Source of the DNA: CAZVWQ01 sp964631275
GTDB lineage: Bacteria; Patescibacteriota; JACMRA01
Length of the DNA: 64,000 bases
Assembly: GCA_964631275.1 (NCBI GenBank)
Contig: CAZVWQ010000003.1
Location: 26,510 to 90,509 of the forward strand
Direction: 5' to 3'
Position 1 is the first letter of the stretch, and every line of letters starts with the position of its first letter. The position numbers and the translations under genes were made by a program. Below, piece by piece: positions 37,366 through 45,851 of the stretch. The notes below the pieces were generated by a model. It did not search any database. It saw only the letters and a list, made by a program, of their open reading frames with translations, and had not been told where the DNA came from.

Positions 37366-40233
37366 ATGAGCAAAAAATCCGCAACTAAACTTAAAGCCAA
37401 AAGACAAAGGCAGGTTAATCGTCAGTCAAAACCAAAAGAAGAAATCCAAAAATTAGAAATAGATAGATTTGAGAAATCTTCAGAAAATCCTAGCTATGGT
37501 TTGGCTAAAGAGGCAGACAGAATAAACCTAGTAAACAAAAAAAATAAATCTAAGGATTCAAACCTAACTAAAAAAAATAAAAGTGGACCAGTTAACTCTG
37601 TTTTGAGCAACTTAGTTGGAGAAAAAAAAGAAATTCGTAGATATGAATCTCAAATCCAAAAGATTTTGGACTATGATAAATTATACAAACTTCTTAGCGA
37701 TTCTCAATTAAAAGCTAAAACTGAAGAATTTCGTAAAAAACTAAAAGGAATCAAAGAGGAAAAAGAAATCGAGAAAAAACTCAACGAGATTTTACCTGAA
37801 GCTTTTGCTACTGTGCGTGAAGCAGCACATAGAGTTATTGGTCAAAAACATTTTCCTGTACAGTTGATTGGAGGTATGGTGTTACATGAAGGTAGGGTAG
37901 CCGAAATGAAAACTGGAGAAGGTAAGACTTTGGTTGCTACTTTAGCAGTTTATCTAAATGCTTTACCCGAATCTAACCAGGTGCATTTGGTTACAGTAAA
38001 TGACTATTTAGCTCGTAGAGATGCTAGCTGGATGGGTAAAATCTATGATTTCTTAGGTTTAACCGTAGGAGTTATTCAGAATCAAGCTAGTTTTTATTTT
38101 AAACTTGGAGCTCAGTCAGATGAAGTCTACGAAGAAAAGCTTAGACAAGGACTACTAGAAAGTTACGAAGATGGAGAAAAACAAGATTCTAGAACGGTTT
38201 TGGACGTCGAAAATTTGATTAAATGCGAGCGTAGAAGAGCTTACTGGAACGAAGAAGAAAATAAATCAGTAGATATTGTTTATGGTGTTAATTCAGAATT
38301 TGGCTTTGATTATCTTAGAGATAATATGGCTAATGTGCCTGAAGAAGTTAATCAAGTAGCTGGTCATACTGTAGCTATAATTGACGAAGTTGACTCTATT
38401 CTTATTGACGAAGCTAGGACACCTTTAATTATCTCTTCTCAAGACGAAGACTCTTCAGTTCGTTATAAACAGTTTTCTAAATTAGCTCAATCTTTAACTA
38501 AAGATATTGATTATGAAGTAGACGAAAAAAGACGAAGCGTAACCTTAACCGATCTTGGTATCGAAAAAGTGGAAAGAAGTTTAGATATCAAGAATTTTTA
38601 TGGTTCGGCTGATAATGTAGTTATGATTCATCATTTGGATCAAGCTCTGAAGGCTGAAGCTTTGTTCAGAAAAGATAAAGAATATGTAGTTAGAGAAAAT
38701 GAAATTGTAATCGTCGATGAAAATACAGGCCGTTTGATGTTTGGTCGAAGATTTAATCAAGGTTTACATCAGGCTATTGAAGCCAAAGAAGGTGTTGATA
38801 TAAAAGCTGAAAGTAAAACCACCGCCTCTATTACTTTTCAAAATTATTTTAGATTATATAGTAAGTTAGCTGGAATGACTGGTACAGCTGCTACTGAATC
38901 TGAAGAATTATTTAAGATTTATAAACTTTTAGTTGTAACTATACCTACTAATAAGCCAGTTACTAGAATTGACTATATAGATAAGATCTTTAAAAACGAA
39001 GAAGGTAAATTTATTGCTATTGCTAAGGATGTAAAAGAGATTAACGCTACTGGTCAGCCTGTACTTATTGGAACTACTTCTATCGAAAAAAATTCTCAAC
39101 TAAGCCAAAAGCTAAAAGAATTTGGCGTACCTCATGAAGTACTAAATGCTAAAAATCACGAACAAGAAGCTAGAATTATCTCTCAGGCTGGTAGGATTGG
39201 AGCGGTTACTTTAGCAACTAATATTGCTGGTCGTGGTATCGACATCAAACTAGGTGGAGAACCACCCAAAGATCAAAATAAAATGAAAGATTGGGAAAAA
39301 GATCATGAAAAAGTCAAAGAATTAGGCGGTCTATACGTTATCGGAAGTGAAAGGCATGAGAGTAGGAGAATTGATAATCAGCTTAGAGGACGTTCTGGAA
39401 GGCAAGGAGATCCAGGTAAAAGTCAGTTTTATATTTCTCTCCAGGATTATATTCTTAGAGTCTTTGGTGGTGATAGAGTTGCCTATTATAGCATCCTTCC
39501 AATTGCTGATGACGAAGCTATTCAAGTAAGTCAGCTAGCTTGGCTTGTAGAACAAGCTCAAAAAAAGATTGAAGGTCAAAATTACGATGTTCGTAAACAT
39601 GTAACTGAATATGACGATGTAATTAATAGACAAAGAAAAGTAATTTACACAAGACGTAAAAAAGTTCTTTTTAATGAAGGTTTTAACTGGAAAGAAGAAA
39701 CTAAAAAAGCTATTTACAGAGAAGTTTTAAATTCTGTCTCAAATGTAAAAAAAGGTAAAAAAAGAAAGCCAAATGAAGATCAGCTTAAAGAAGCCAGTGA
39801 AAGCTTAAAAAAAATTCTAAACCTTTCTGATTTTGATACTAAGGTATTAAGTACTTTAATCAGAGATGAAAAGTACAATTATCGAAAAATATCTCAATTT
39901 TTGAGTGATAAGCTTGATTATCAGATGAAAGCTAAATGGGAAATTTTTGAAGATGCTGTCCAGTCAGCTATGGCTAGATTTGCTTTTCTTAGAGCAATTG
40001 ATCTCTTATGGACCGAACACCTCGTTACTATAGATCATCTCCAGGATTCAGTTAGGCTAAGAGGCTATTCCCAAAAAGATCCGTTAACTGAATTTAAAGA
40101 AGATGGCCTAAAGATTTTTATCAATCTATTAGAAGAAATTGATAGAGAAGTGGCTAGGACAATCTATAAAATCAAACCAGAGCTTGTTCCTGCTGGAATC
40201 TTAAAAGCAGAAGAAAAAAAATCAGAAAAATAA
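37366..40233 (+). CDS. secA: Preprotein translocase ATPase SecA
   Basis: 955 aa. A basic N-terminal extension of about 80 residues (KKSATKLKAKRQRQVNRQSK) precedes the SecA core. Walker A is in EMKTGEGKTLVATLAVYL, Walker B in VAIIDEVDSILIDEARTPLI. GRGIDIKLGG and QLRGRSGRQGDPGKSQFYIS are helicase lobe 2 motifs; LWTEHLVTIDHLQDSVRLRG is the helical scaffold. The C-terminal zinc finger that binds SecB is missing, as in many bacteria without SecB. It drives export of proteins such as the subtilase here. A stand-alone gene 30 bases after a repeat end. Confidence 0.96.
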   Translation: MSKKSATKLKAKRQRQVNRQSKPKEEIQKLEIDRFEKSSENPSYGLAKEADRINLVNKKNKSKDSNLTKKNKSGPVNSVLSNLVGEKKEIRRYESQIQKILDYDKLYKLLSDSQLKAKTEEFRKKLKGIKEEKEIEKKLNEILPEAFATVREAAHRVIGQKHFPVQLIGGMVLHEGRVAEMKTGEGKTLVATLAVYLNALPESNQVHLVTVNDYLARRDASWMGKIYDFLGLTVGVIQNQASFYFKLGAQSDEVYEEKLRQGLLESYEDGEKQDSRTVLDVENLIKCERRRAYWNEEENKSVDIVYGVNSEFGFDYLRDNMANVPEEVNQVAGHTVAIIDEVDSILIDEARTPLIISSQDEDSSVRYKQFSKLAQSLTKDIDYEVDEKRRSVTLTDLGIEKVERSLDIKNFYGSADNVVMIHHLDQALKAEALFRKDKEYVVRENEIVIVDENTGRLMFGRRFNQGLHQAIEAKEGVDIKAESKTTASITFQNYFRLYSKLAGMTGTAATESEELFKIYKLLVVTIPTNKPVTRIDYIDKIFKNEEGKFIAIAKDVKEINATGQPVLIGTTSIEKNSQLSQKLKEFGVPHEVLNAKNHEQEARIISQAGRIGAVTLATNIAGRGIDIKLGGEPPKDQNKMKDWEKDHEKVKELGGLYVIGSERHESRRIDNQLRGRSGRQGDPGKSQFYISLQDYILRVFGGDRVAYYSILPIADDEAIQVSQLAWLVEQAQKKIEGQNYDVRKHVTEYDDVINRQRKVIYTRRKKVLFNEGFNWKEETKKAIYREVLNSVSNVKKGKKRKPNEDQLKEASESLKKILNLSDFDTKVLSTLIRDEKYNYRKISQFLSDKLDYQMKAKWEIFEDAVQSAMARFAFLRAIDLLWTEHLVTIDHLQDSVRLRGYSQKDPLTEFKEDGLKIFINLLEEIDREVARTIYKIKPELVPAGILKAEEKKSEK

Positions 40234-40661
40234 ACAAAATTTGAATAACTAGATCACTTCAAACACTAGCTATATATAGCAATTCCACATTAGACTTAGA
40301 CAAGTTATTAGATATTAGTTTGTTTTAAATTAAGTTTAGGATATCCAAAGTGTCTAACTGGTATATGGTTAACTATACCTATTCCATAACCAAATTAGAC
40401 TCTAGAACTAAAATTTAATTAATTTTGAACATCTTTTATAACTTTTTAAGGTTTTAAAATGTAAATTTTGAAAGTAAATTCAGTATCTCAAATGCTAACT
40501 AAATTATGATTAAACTGAAGATTTTGGTTTGATTAAATAAAAAAAACACAGTCAAAAAAACTCACTGAGTAGTTAACAGTTTAGTATAATCAAAAAAATA
40601 AAATTTAAAAAAAATTTTGAGACGAGACTAGTATATTGTTTAAGTTTGGATAAAACTAGCC
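40234..40661. repeat. Three repeats between convergent secA and crtZ-like genes
   Basis: 40266-40372 (TATAGCAATTCCACATTAGA to GTGTCTAACTGGTATATG) matches 57385-57495. 40380-40485 is an inverted copy of the TTTCAAAATTTACA family. 40490-40587 is an inverted copy of the GTTAACTACTCAGTGAG family, ending GTTAACAGTTTAGTATA. No gene seen. Confidence 0.65.
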
Positions 40662-41147
40662 CTACCTTACCCATAAAAAGCCAAAATTAGTCCCTCCTTT
40701 TTGATTTTTATTACCGTGGTGAGTGTTATGAAGTTGTCTAAGTCTAGATAGGTACGGATTTTTTATTTTTTTAGAGTTAATAAACTTAAATCTTTGATGG
40801 ACAAAAACATCATGAAATAAAATATAAACCAATCCATAAAAACTTATTCCCAAACCACTACTCAAAAATATCCCAGCAAATTTTGTAAAAATGTCTAATC
40901 CAAGTTTTTCTAAAAAAATTTCTGAGTTGCTAAACAAAAATATTCCAATAAAAGTTAAACTAAAGCCAGGTAGAGCAAAAATTAAAAAGTACAAATCGTT
41001 AAGCTCAAAAAAACCTGAATGTTTAAGATGGTGATCTCTATGAAGTCTCCAGCCAATTCCATGCATGATGTATTTATGACTAAACCAAGCTAATAGTTCC
41101 ATCAAAACAAAACAAACTAAAAAAATTGCAAGATAGACTAAAAACAT
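40662..41147 (-). CDS. CrtZ-like membrane di-iron hydroxylase (beta-carotene hydroxylase family)
   Basis: 161 aa, four hydrophobic spans. All histidine boxes are present: HKYIMHG, HRDHH, HDVFVHQRF and HNTHHG. NDLYFLIFALPGF between the second and third box and the final FGFLWV fit beta-carotene 3-hydroxylase (CrtZ) rather than the longer sterol desaturases. The family hydroxylates carotenoid rings in the membrane with O2. No carotenoid synthesis gene is seen in the window, so the substrate may be host-derived. It stands alone between repeat arrays. Confidence 0.85.
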   Translation of the reverse strand: MFLVYLAIFLVCFVLMELLAWFSHKYIMHGIGWRLHRDHHLKHSGFFELNDLYFLIFALPGFSLTFIGIFLFSNSEIFLEKLGLDIFTKFAGIFLSSGLGISFYGLVYILFHDVFVHQRFKFINSKKIKNPYLSRLRQLHNTHHGNKNQKGGTNFGFLWVR

Positions 41148-41719
41148 AAAAAAAGTATTCGTTTACAGTATTCAAAAATATTTTTTCAGATTATACTAAA
41201 ATATAAAAAAAGGCAATTTTAAAAAAAGTTAATTTAAGTAATAAAATGCCTCTATTTTTCAAAAAAATAATCTGTTTTTTGTTTATTTTAAAAAATAATT
41301 GATTTATGCAAAACTATAGTTTTTATTCTATTTAATCAAAAAAATAAAGATTATTGAAAAATTTTAAAATAACTTATCTGTATATTTTTGAGCCTTATTT
41401 ATATTTCACGATTTCCGATTTAGCTAATTTAGGTAACAAAATATAGATTAAAATCTGTTTAAAAATAAATAAAATCTTTAGTTCTGCGGAAGAACTGAAG
41501 TATAGGTATACTAAAAACAATCAAAATTGGCAAGTTTTTTGTAAACCTAGAGTATTTATAATATAGCTATTAATCAAAAAGATATAATAAACTTGTTCAA
41601 AGTCTAATTTAGATTTAATTATATATTAATATAAAAAATTCAAATAACTTGACCTTTTGAGTTTATCTAAGAAACCTAATCGTAAGAAAAAATTTTTATA
41701 TAAATCCAAATTACCTTAA
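41148..41719. repeat. AT-rich spacer with R2 element
   Basis: 41408-41494 is an R2 copy (CGATTTCCGATTTAGCTAAT to TTAGTTCTGCGGAAGAACTG), with close relatives at 27347-27433 (inverted) and 59192-59278. The remainder shows no gene. Confidence 0.65.
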
Positions 41720-42514
41720 ATGTTGACCTCTCAATCAACTAAACTCTCTATAATTATTCCAGCCTATAATGAAGAATACAGGATCGGATCAACTCTTAGA
41801 GCTTATTTGAAATTTTTTGCTGGTAAGTATGGTAGTTGCTTTGAAGTAATCGTAGTTCTTAATGGTTGCTTAGACAATACTCTTACTGTTGTGGAAAAGT
41901 TTAAGAAGCAATTCAAGCAGATCAAAATTCTAGATTTTAAAGAAAAAATTGGCAAAGGTGGAGCTATTATTGAAGGTTTAAAATTTTCTCAGGGCCAACT
42001 CATTGGCTATACTGATGCAGATAATTCTACCTCTCCAGAAATGTTCTATAGATTAGTTAATATCCTAGAATTGATTCCAAGCATCGATTGTGCTATTGGT
42101 TCACGTAATGTCCCTGGTTCTATTGTCACTGGTAAAACCAAATCTAGAGAAATTCTATCTAGAGGGTTTAATTTTGGAGTAAATGTTTTGTTCAGATTAG
42201 GTATAAAAGACACTCAATGTGGAGCCAAAATTTCTCGTAAAAAAGTTCTAAAAGAAGCTTTACCTCAATTAATGATCGCCGATATGGCTTTTGATATTAA
42301 TTATTTAGTTGACATTAGACGTAAAAAAGGCAATATAATCGAGATTCCTATAACCTGGGAAGATAATTTGGACTCCAAAATTAACAATAAACTAAAGACT
42401 TCAGTAGGCATGGCTCTTTCAGTAGTTCGCTTACGAATTTTATACTCACCTTTTAAGATTTTTTTCCCAATTATAGAGCCCATAAGCAAGATGTTTTATA
42501 ATTTGTTTAGATAA
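41720..42514 (+). CDS. Glycosyltransferase family 2 (dolichyl/undecaprenyl-phosphate glucosyltransferase type)
   Basis: 264 aa. LSIIIPAYNEEYRIGSTLRA is the GT2 start, IGKGGAIIEGLKFSQGQLIG with YTDADNSTSP carries the DAD metal site, and KDTQCGAKISRKKVLKEALP is the segment shared by ALG5/polyprenyl-phosphate sugar transferases. No C-terminal membrane spans are obvious. It probably makes a lipid-phosphate sugar donor for surface glycans. Confidence 0.83.
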   Translation: MLTSQSTKLSIIIPAYNEEYRIGSTLRAYLKFFAGKYGSCFEVIVVLNGCLDNTLTVVEKFKKQFKQIKILDFKEKIGKGGAIIEGLKFSQGQLIGYTDADNSTSPEMFYRLVNILELIPSIDCAIGSRNVPGSIVTGKTKSREILSRGFNFGVNVLFRLGIKDTQCGAKISRKKVLKEALPQLMIADMAFDINYLVDIRRKKGNIIEIPITWEDNLDSKINNKLKTSVGMALSVVRLRILYSPFKIFFPIIEPISKMFYNLFR

Positions 42515-42995
42515 GGCTTTGGTACTAGAAACTAAAAGCAACGCTAGCTTGTCATAAAGCCTAAAGTACTATACTTATACTTTTTTTCTCGACCTGTTTA
42601 CTATTACCCTAAATTTAGCTCTTCATAAGGAAATAAATTTCTTATTTACAAGCTAGTTTGAGTAAAAATCATGTAAAAGTTAACACGGGAATGGGTATAA
42701 GTAGAAACTTCCCTCCGCCGGAGGGGCGGATTCTCGAAGCGAAGACGAGGTGGTCTTTGCAATGCAAAATTAAGAATTCAAAGTTGCCCCACATCTTTAT
42801 ATTTCCCAAAAAAAATTATTTGAGGTAATCAATGTTAGATTTATTTGGTTAAAACCGAGTTTTTTAGCTAAAAGTCTCTAACTTTCCTTTTTAAATGTTT
42901 ATTTTAAAGAAAAAATACTTATAAATTCAGATTTAACTATTTTGGCTTATACAGGCTAAAAAGCAGACTATAAGAACTGTGTCTAAAAAAAATAC
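42515..42995. other. Spacer with a repeat copy and a GC-rich palindrome
   Basis: 42590-42700 is a copy of the TTTACTATTACCCTAAATTT family, ending AATGGGTATA. It is followed by a perfect 15-base palindrome CCCTCCGCCGGAGGG (42711-42725) inside a short GC-rich stretch (42708-42760), strongly different from the AT-rich flanks. It could form a stable hairpin but has no T-run. No gene seen. Confidence 0.6.
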
Positions 42996-43024
42996 TTGAC
43001 AAGAGGAGTTTTTTTTGGTATTGT
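42996..43024 (+). promoter_or_regulatory. Strong promoter of the GC-rich small gene
   Basis: TTGACA (42996-43001), 17-base spacer, TATTGT (43019-43024). It is followed by an inverted repeat: TCCAGCTAG (43026-43034) and CTAGCTGGA (43073-43081), whose right arm contains the GGAG ribosome-binding site of the next ORF. If transcription starts at about 43031 only part of the left arm is transcribed, so the structure may work as an operator on DNA instead. Confidence 0.6.
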
Positions 43025-43088
43025 TCCAGCTAGCAAATTTGTTTAACAAATTTACAAATTTGCGTTCCACAACTAGCTGGAGTTAAAA

Positions 43089-43307
43089 ATGAAAAAGCCT
43101 GGTCGTCTTTTGTTTAGTGTTTTGGTGCTTGTTATTATGACCTTTGTGTCGTCTGGTGGTGCTCAGGCTGCTGTGCCGCCTATTGCTGTCCTTACGTCGT
43201 CTTCTGGTGCTCAGGCTGCGCCGACGACTACTGAGGTTGCGTCGTCTAGTGCTCAGGATACCGACAAGAAGCGTGGCTCGGGCCGCCGGGAACCGGAGAC
43301 CCGCTAG
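43089..43307 (+). CDS. Small secreted, GC-rich protein (72 aa) of unknown function
   Basis: The start MKKPGR is followed by a hydrophobic stretch LLFSVLVLVIMTFV and an SSGGAQAA cleavage-like end, a standard signal peptide. The mature part (about 44 aa) repeats SSSGAQAA and SSSAQD and ends in a highly charged KKRGSGRREPETR. G+C of the ORF is about 56% by hand count, against clearly AT-rich neighbours, and leucine is coded by CTT/TTG with no TTA, so the gene looks imported. It has an own promoter, a GGAG ribosome-binding site 5 bases before the ATG (rare in this window) and its own terminator. The 3' part can form nested GC hairpins, so an RNA function cannot be excluded. Confidence 0.6.
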   Translation: MKKPGRLLFSVLVLVIMTFVSSGGAQAAVPPIAVLTSSSGAQAAPTTTEVASSSAQDTDKKRGSGRREPETR

Positions 43308-43311
43308 GGTT

Positions 43312-43361
43312 TGAGAGGTCGAGTGAATAGTGTTCTGCTATTTGCTCCCTCTCATTTTTTT
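43312..43361 (+). terminator. Strong intrinsic terminator
   Basis: TGAGAGG (43312-43318) pairs with CCTCTCA (43348-43354); inside, GAGTGAATAG pairs with CTATTTGCTC with one wobble and one mismatch. Seven T follow. It ends the GC-rich unit. Confidence 0.85.
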
Positions 43362-43411
43362 GTATACAAAAACATATCAGCCAAAAACTTTAAGCTAAAA
43401 ATAATTTTATA

Positions 43412-43434
43412 GAAGCCTTTGAGCTTCTTTTTTT
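43412..43434 (+). terminator. Second intrinsic terminator
   Basis: GAAGC (43412-43416), loop CTTTGA, GCTTC (43423-43427), then seven T. A back-up terminator 50 bases after the first one. Confidence 0.7.
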
Positions 43435-43523
43435 GTGGGAAATTAATTTTCAAATTTTTTTAAACCCCTTTTAAAAGCCAAAATACTTAGTATCTAAAGG
43501 TAATAATTGGTTTTTTAGGTTTG

Positions 43524-43612
43524 TTGACAAAGCCTGTTTTTAAAATTTTACTACTAATTGTAGTAGTTAAAGAAACTAAATCTATACTATATGTAGTACT
43601 TAACTGCTGGAT
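43524..43612 (+). promoter_or_regulatory. Promoter plus dyad, paralogous to 24939
   Basis: TTGACA (43524-43529), 17 bases, TTTACT (43547-43552), then the dyad ACTACTAATTGTAGTAGT. The -10 hexamer, spacing and dyad position equal those at 24939-24980, and the following bases (CTATACTATATGTAGTACT) are also related. No gene follows on the plus strand and no terminator is evident, so this may be a decayed copy. Confidence 0.45.
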
Positions 43613-43667
43613 TTTTATTTAAATTTGGTTTTTGGGGACTTAATAAAACTTCCGTAAAAACAAAAAA

Positions 43668-43850
43668 TCATTTAGATCTACTCCGAAATAGAATTGCTAT
43701 ACCCCATACAAAAAACACTAATTCTACAAGGGTTGAAACTACCATTACCCTATCAATCCCACCACTAACAAAACTTGATATTCGGCTTAGTATCAAAAGG
43801 CAAAAAACTACTAGAACAGATTTGATATAGATTTTAGGATTGGTAAACAT
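43668..43850 (-). CDS. Small two-span membrane protein
   Basis: 60 aa with two hydrophobic segments (SVLVVFCLLILSRISSFV and VVSTLVELVFFVWGIAILF) and a basic end RSRSK. The start codon lies one base after the stop of the MBL-fold gene, so it is probably translationally coupled as the last gene of that operon. Function unknown. Confidence 0.55.
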   Translation of the reverse strand: MFTNPKIYIKSVLVVFCLLILSRISSFVSGGIDRVMVVSTLVELVFFVWGIAILFRSRSK

Positions 43851-43851
43851 A

Positions 43852-44967
43852 TTATTTCAGAAGTTCAGTCTTTTTAAATTTATCAGAGTTTACTGGCATA
43901 AAAATCATTGTTCCGTCATTTGCCATATCAACTGGGCCGTCATATTCAGCTTTTAGATCTCTCAAAAAGGGATTTTTCAAAAAATCGTTTGGAACAGGCG
44001 GTAAAATATGAGTGATTAGTAGCCTCTTAACTCCTGCATCTCTTGCAACTATACCTACTTCAGGAGTATTTATATGTGAATTTTGAATATCTTCAGCAAC
44101 ATCTGAGGCGTTGGTTTCGTTTTCGCTAGTAGCATCAGATAACCATGCAGAAAATTTATGATTGAGTGCGTCACTAACATACAAATCCACCCCTGAAACA
44201 TGGTCAATTAAGCTTTCTACAAAAATAGTATCACCACTAATAGCCACAGATCTGTCTTTGTATTCTACTTTGTATCCAACATTAGGAACTACTGGAGGAT
44301 GTTCAGTATTAAATGCAGTAACCTTGACCCCGTCTTTTTCGTACACCACACCACTATCAGTTAGTTCTAGCCCTATATTAAATTCGTTAGCATTTGCTCC
44401 AAAACCGGATGGTGGCGCAACTTCTTCTCCGTGATGAGCAATACGATAACCTTTGTCTAATTGGTAAGCTGACTCAAAACTATCAACAACTTGGTCAACA
44501 CCAGCAGGCCCATAAGTTTCTAGTGGCTCGGTAGAACCTGAAGTAGCCCAGTGCTTTAGCATTAATTCACCAAAATCTCCGATATGATCTGAATGATAGT
44601 GAGTAAAGAAAAAAGCATCAATATTACTAACATTTAAACCAGTGGACTCCAACTTATTGGTGGTGCCAGGTCCTGCGTCAAATACTAGTAACTGTCCTCC
44701 AGCATAAACTACGGTCTGAGGCCCAGCACGATTTTTATCTGGGAGGGGAGCCCCTGATCCTGTGGTTATTACATAAATCCCATCTTTATCAAAAATATTA
44801 GTGTTTTGGTTTTTTGTAACTTGAGTTTCAAATAGATATTTAACTATAGGATCAGGCAGATTATAAATGAAAGTATAGGCACCAAAGACAATTAAAGCAA
44901 TAAATGCAACTATACCGACAAAAGAATAAAGTTTGTGTTTTTTAGCTAGTGAGATAATATTTTTCAT
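43852..44967 (-). CDS. Membrane-anchored metallo-beta-lactamase-fold hydrolase
   Basis: 371 aa. Residues 15-33 form an N-terminal membrane anchor (YSFVGIVAFIALIVFGAYTF). The metal site is THYHSDHIGDFGEL (HxHxDH); GSGAPLPDKNRAGPQTVV and VAISGDTI are typical of the RNase Z/arylsulfatase-like branch. LLITHILPP supplies a late His. Outside the membrane, a phosphodiesterase or sulfatase activity is more likely than tRNA processing. It is followed by a 60-aa membrane protein and preceded after 17 bases by a DJ-1/PfpI-like protein. Confidence 0.82.
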   Translation of the reverse strand: MKNIISLAKKHKLYSFVGIVAFIALIVFGAYTFIYNLPDPIVKYLFETQVTKNQNTNIFDKDGIYVITTGSGAPLPDKNRAGPQTVVYAGGQLLVFDAGPGTTNKLESTGLNVSNIDAFFFTHYHSDHIGDFGELMLKHWATSGSTEPLETYGPAGVDQVVDSFESAYQLDKGYRIAHHGEEVAPPSGFGANANEFNIGLELTDSGVVYEKDGVKVTAFNTEHPPVVPNVGYKVEYKDRSVAISGDTIFVESLIDHVSGVDLYVSDALNHKFSAWLSDATSENETNASDVAEDIQNSHINTPEVGIVARDAGVKRLLITHILPPVPNDFLKNPFLRDLKAEYDGPVDMANDGTMIFMPVNSDKFKKTELLK

Positions 44968-44984
44968 ACAACAAGTATTAATTT

Positions 44985-45833
44985 TTAGTTTGTTTTGTTA
45001 TTTAATAATTCAAGTAATTTTTGAGCAGTTTCCCCAGAGGAATTTTGATTTTGACCAGAGACAATATTATCATCTACAGCTACATAGGTTGCAAAAAAGT
45101 CTCTAAATCTACTACTGCTAACAAAGTTAGCTCCTTGTTTCCTCAACTCTTCTTCGGGGTGATATGGAGTAATCTGAATATTTAACTCCTTTATTTGTTT
45201 GTCAGTAGCGCCGGTTATTGTCTTACCTTCAACCAGAGGTTTTCCGTCTATCTCTTTAGCCAACCTTAGTCCTAAAGCTCCATGGCAAACAGTTCCAATC
45301 AAAATATTTTGAGCATGTGCATCGGTTATTTTTTGTCCTAAAATTTCGTTAGTGGCAATATCGTAGGCCGCTCCCCAACCTCCAGAAATAAAAATAATAT
45401 CGTAATCTAGAAAGTTTACATCATCAATTTTAAGTGAATTATTCAATTTATCCATAGCTTCTTCATCACTAAAAAAACGTTTGTCTTGATGAGAAGTTAA
45501 AGGATATCTAGTCCCTATCGGCTCCAATGGTATTTTACCACCTTTAATACTAGCCAAATCAACCTGCATTTTAGCATCTAGAAACTCATAGTAAGGAATA
45601 GTCATTTCGGAAGGATAGACTCCAGTTTCAGCTCCGTTTTGATCTTCGATGTTTTCACCTAGAGTATCGTGGCTAGTGGTAATAATCAAAGCTATTTTAT
45701 CAGATAAAAGATATTCTTTTTGATCATAATTTGGATGATAACCAAACCATTTTAAAATTGTGGGAAGCATAAGAGCAATAAGTAAGATTATTGAAATAAT
45801 TATCCCTGAAGTGATTAAAATTGTTTTTTTCAT
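44985..45833 (-). CDS. Membrane-anchored DJ-1/PfpI-family protein
   Basis: 282 aa. An N-terminal span (TILITSGIIISIILLIALML) precedes a DJ-1/PfpI fold: IALIITTSHDTLGEN, DYDIIFISGGWGAAYDI, and the nucleophile elbow IGTVCHGALGLRLA with Cys-His. The layout resembles Hsp31-like glyoxalase/deglycase proteins but here the domain is outside the cytoplasm. Same operon as the MBL hydrolase. Confidence 0.78.
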   Translation of the reverse strand: MKKTILITSGIIISIILLIALMLPTILKWFGYHPNYDQKEYLLSDKIALIITTSHDTLGENIEDQNGAETGVYPSEMTIPYYEFLDAKMQVDLASIKGGKIPLEPIGTRYPLTSHQDKRFFSDEEAMDKLNNSLKIDDVNFLDYDIIFISGGWGAAYDIATNEILGQKITDAHAQNILIGTVCHGALGLRLAKEIDGKPLVEGKTITGATDKQIKELNIQITPYHPEEELRKQGANFVSSSRFRDFFATYVAVDDNIVSGQNQNSSGETAQKLLELLNNKTN

Positions 45834-45851
45834 AAAATAAATTAAAAATTG

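Noticed and set aside
43089..43307. GC-rich region as tmRNA, RNase P RNA or SRP RNA
   Set aside because: None of the conserved cores expected for these RNAs (GAGGAAAGTCC for RNase P, the GGAAGCAGCC-type SRP loop, or a tRNA-like CCA end for tmRNA) is present.
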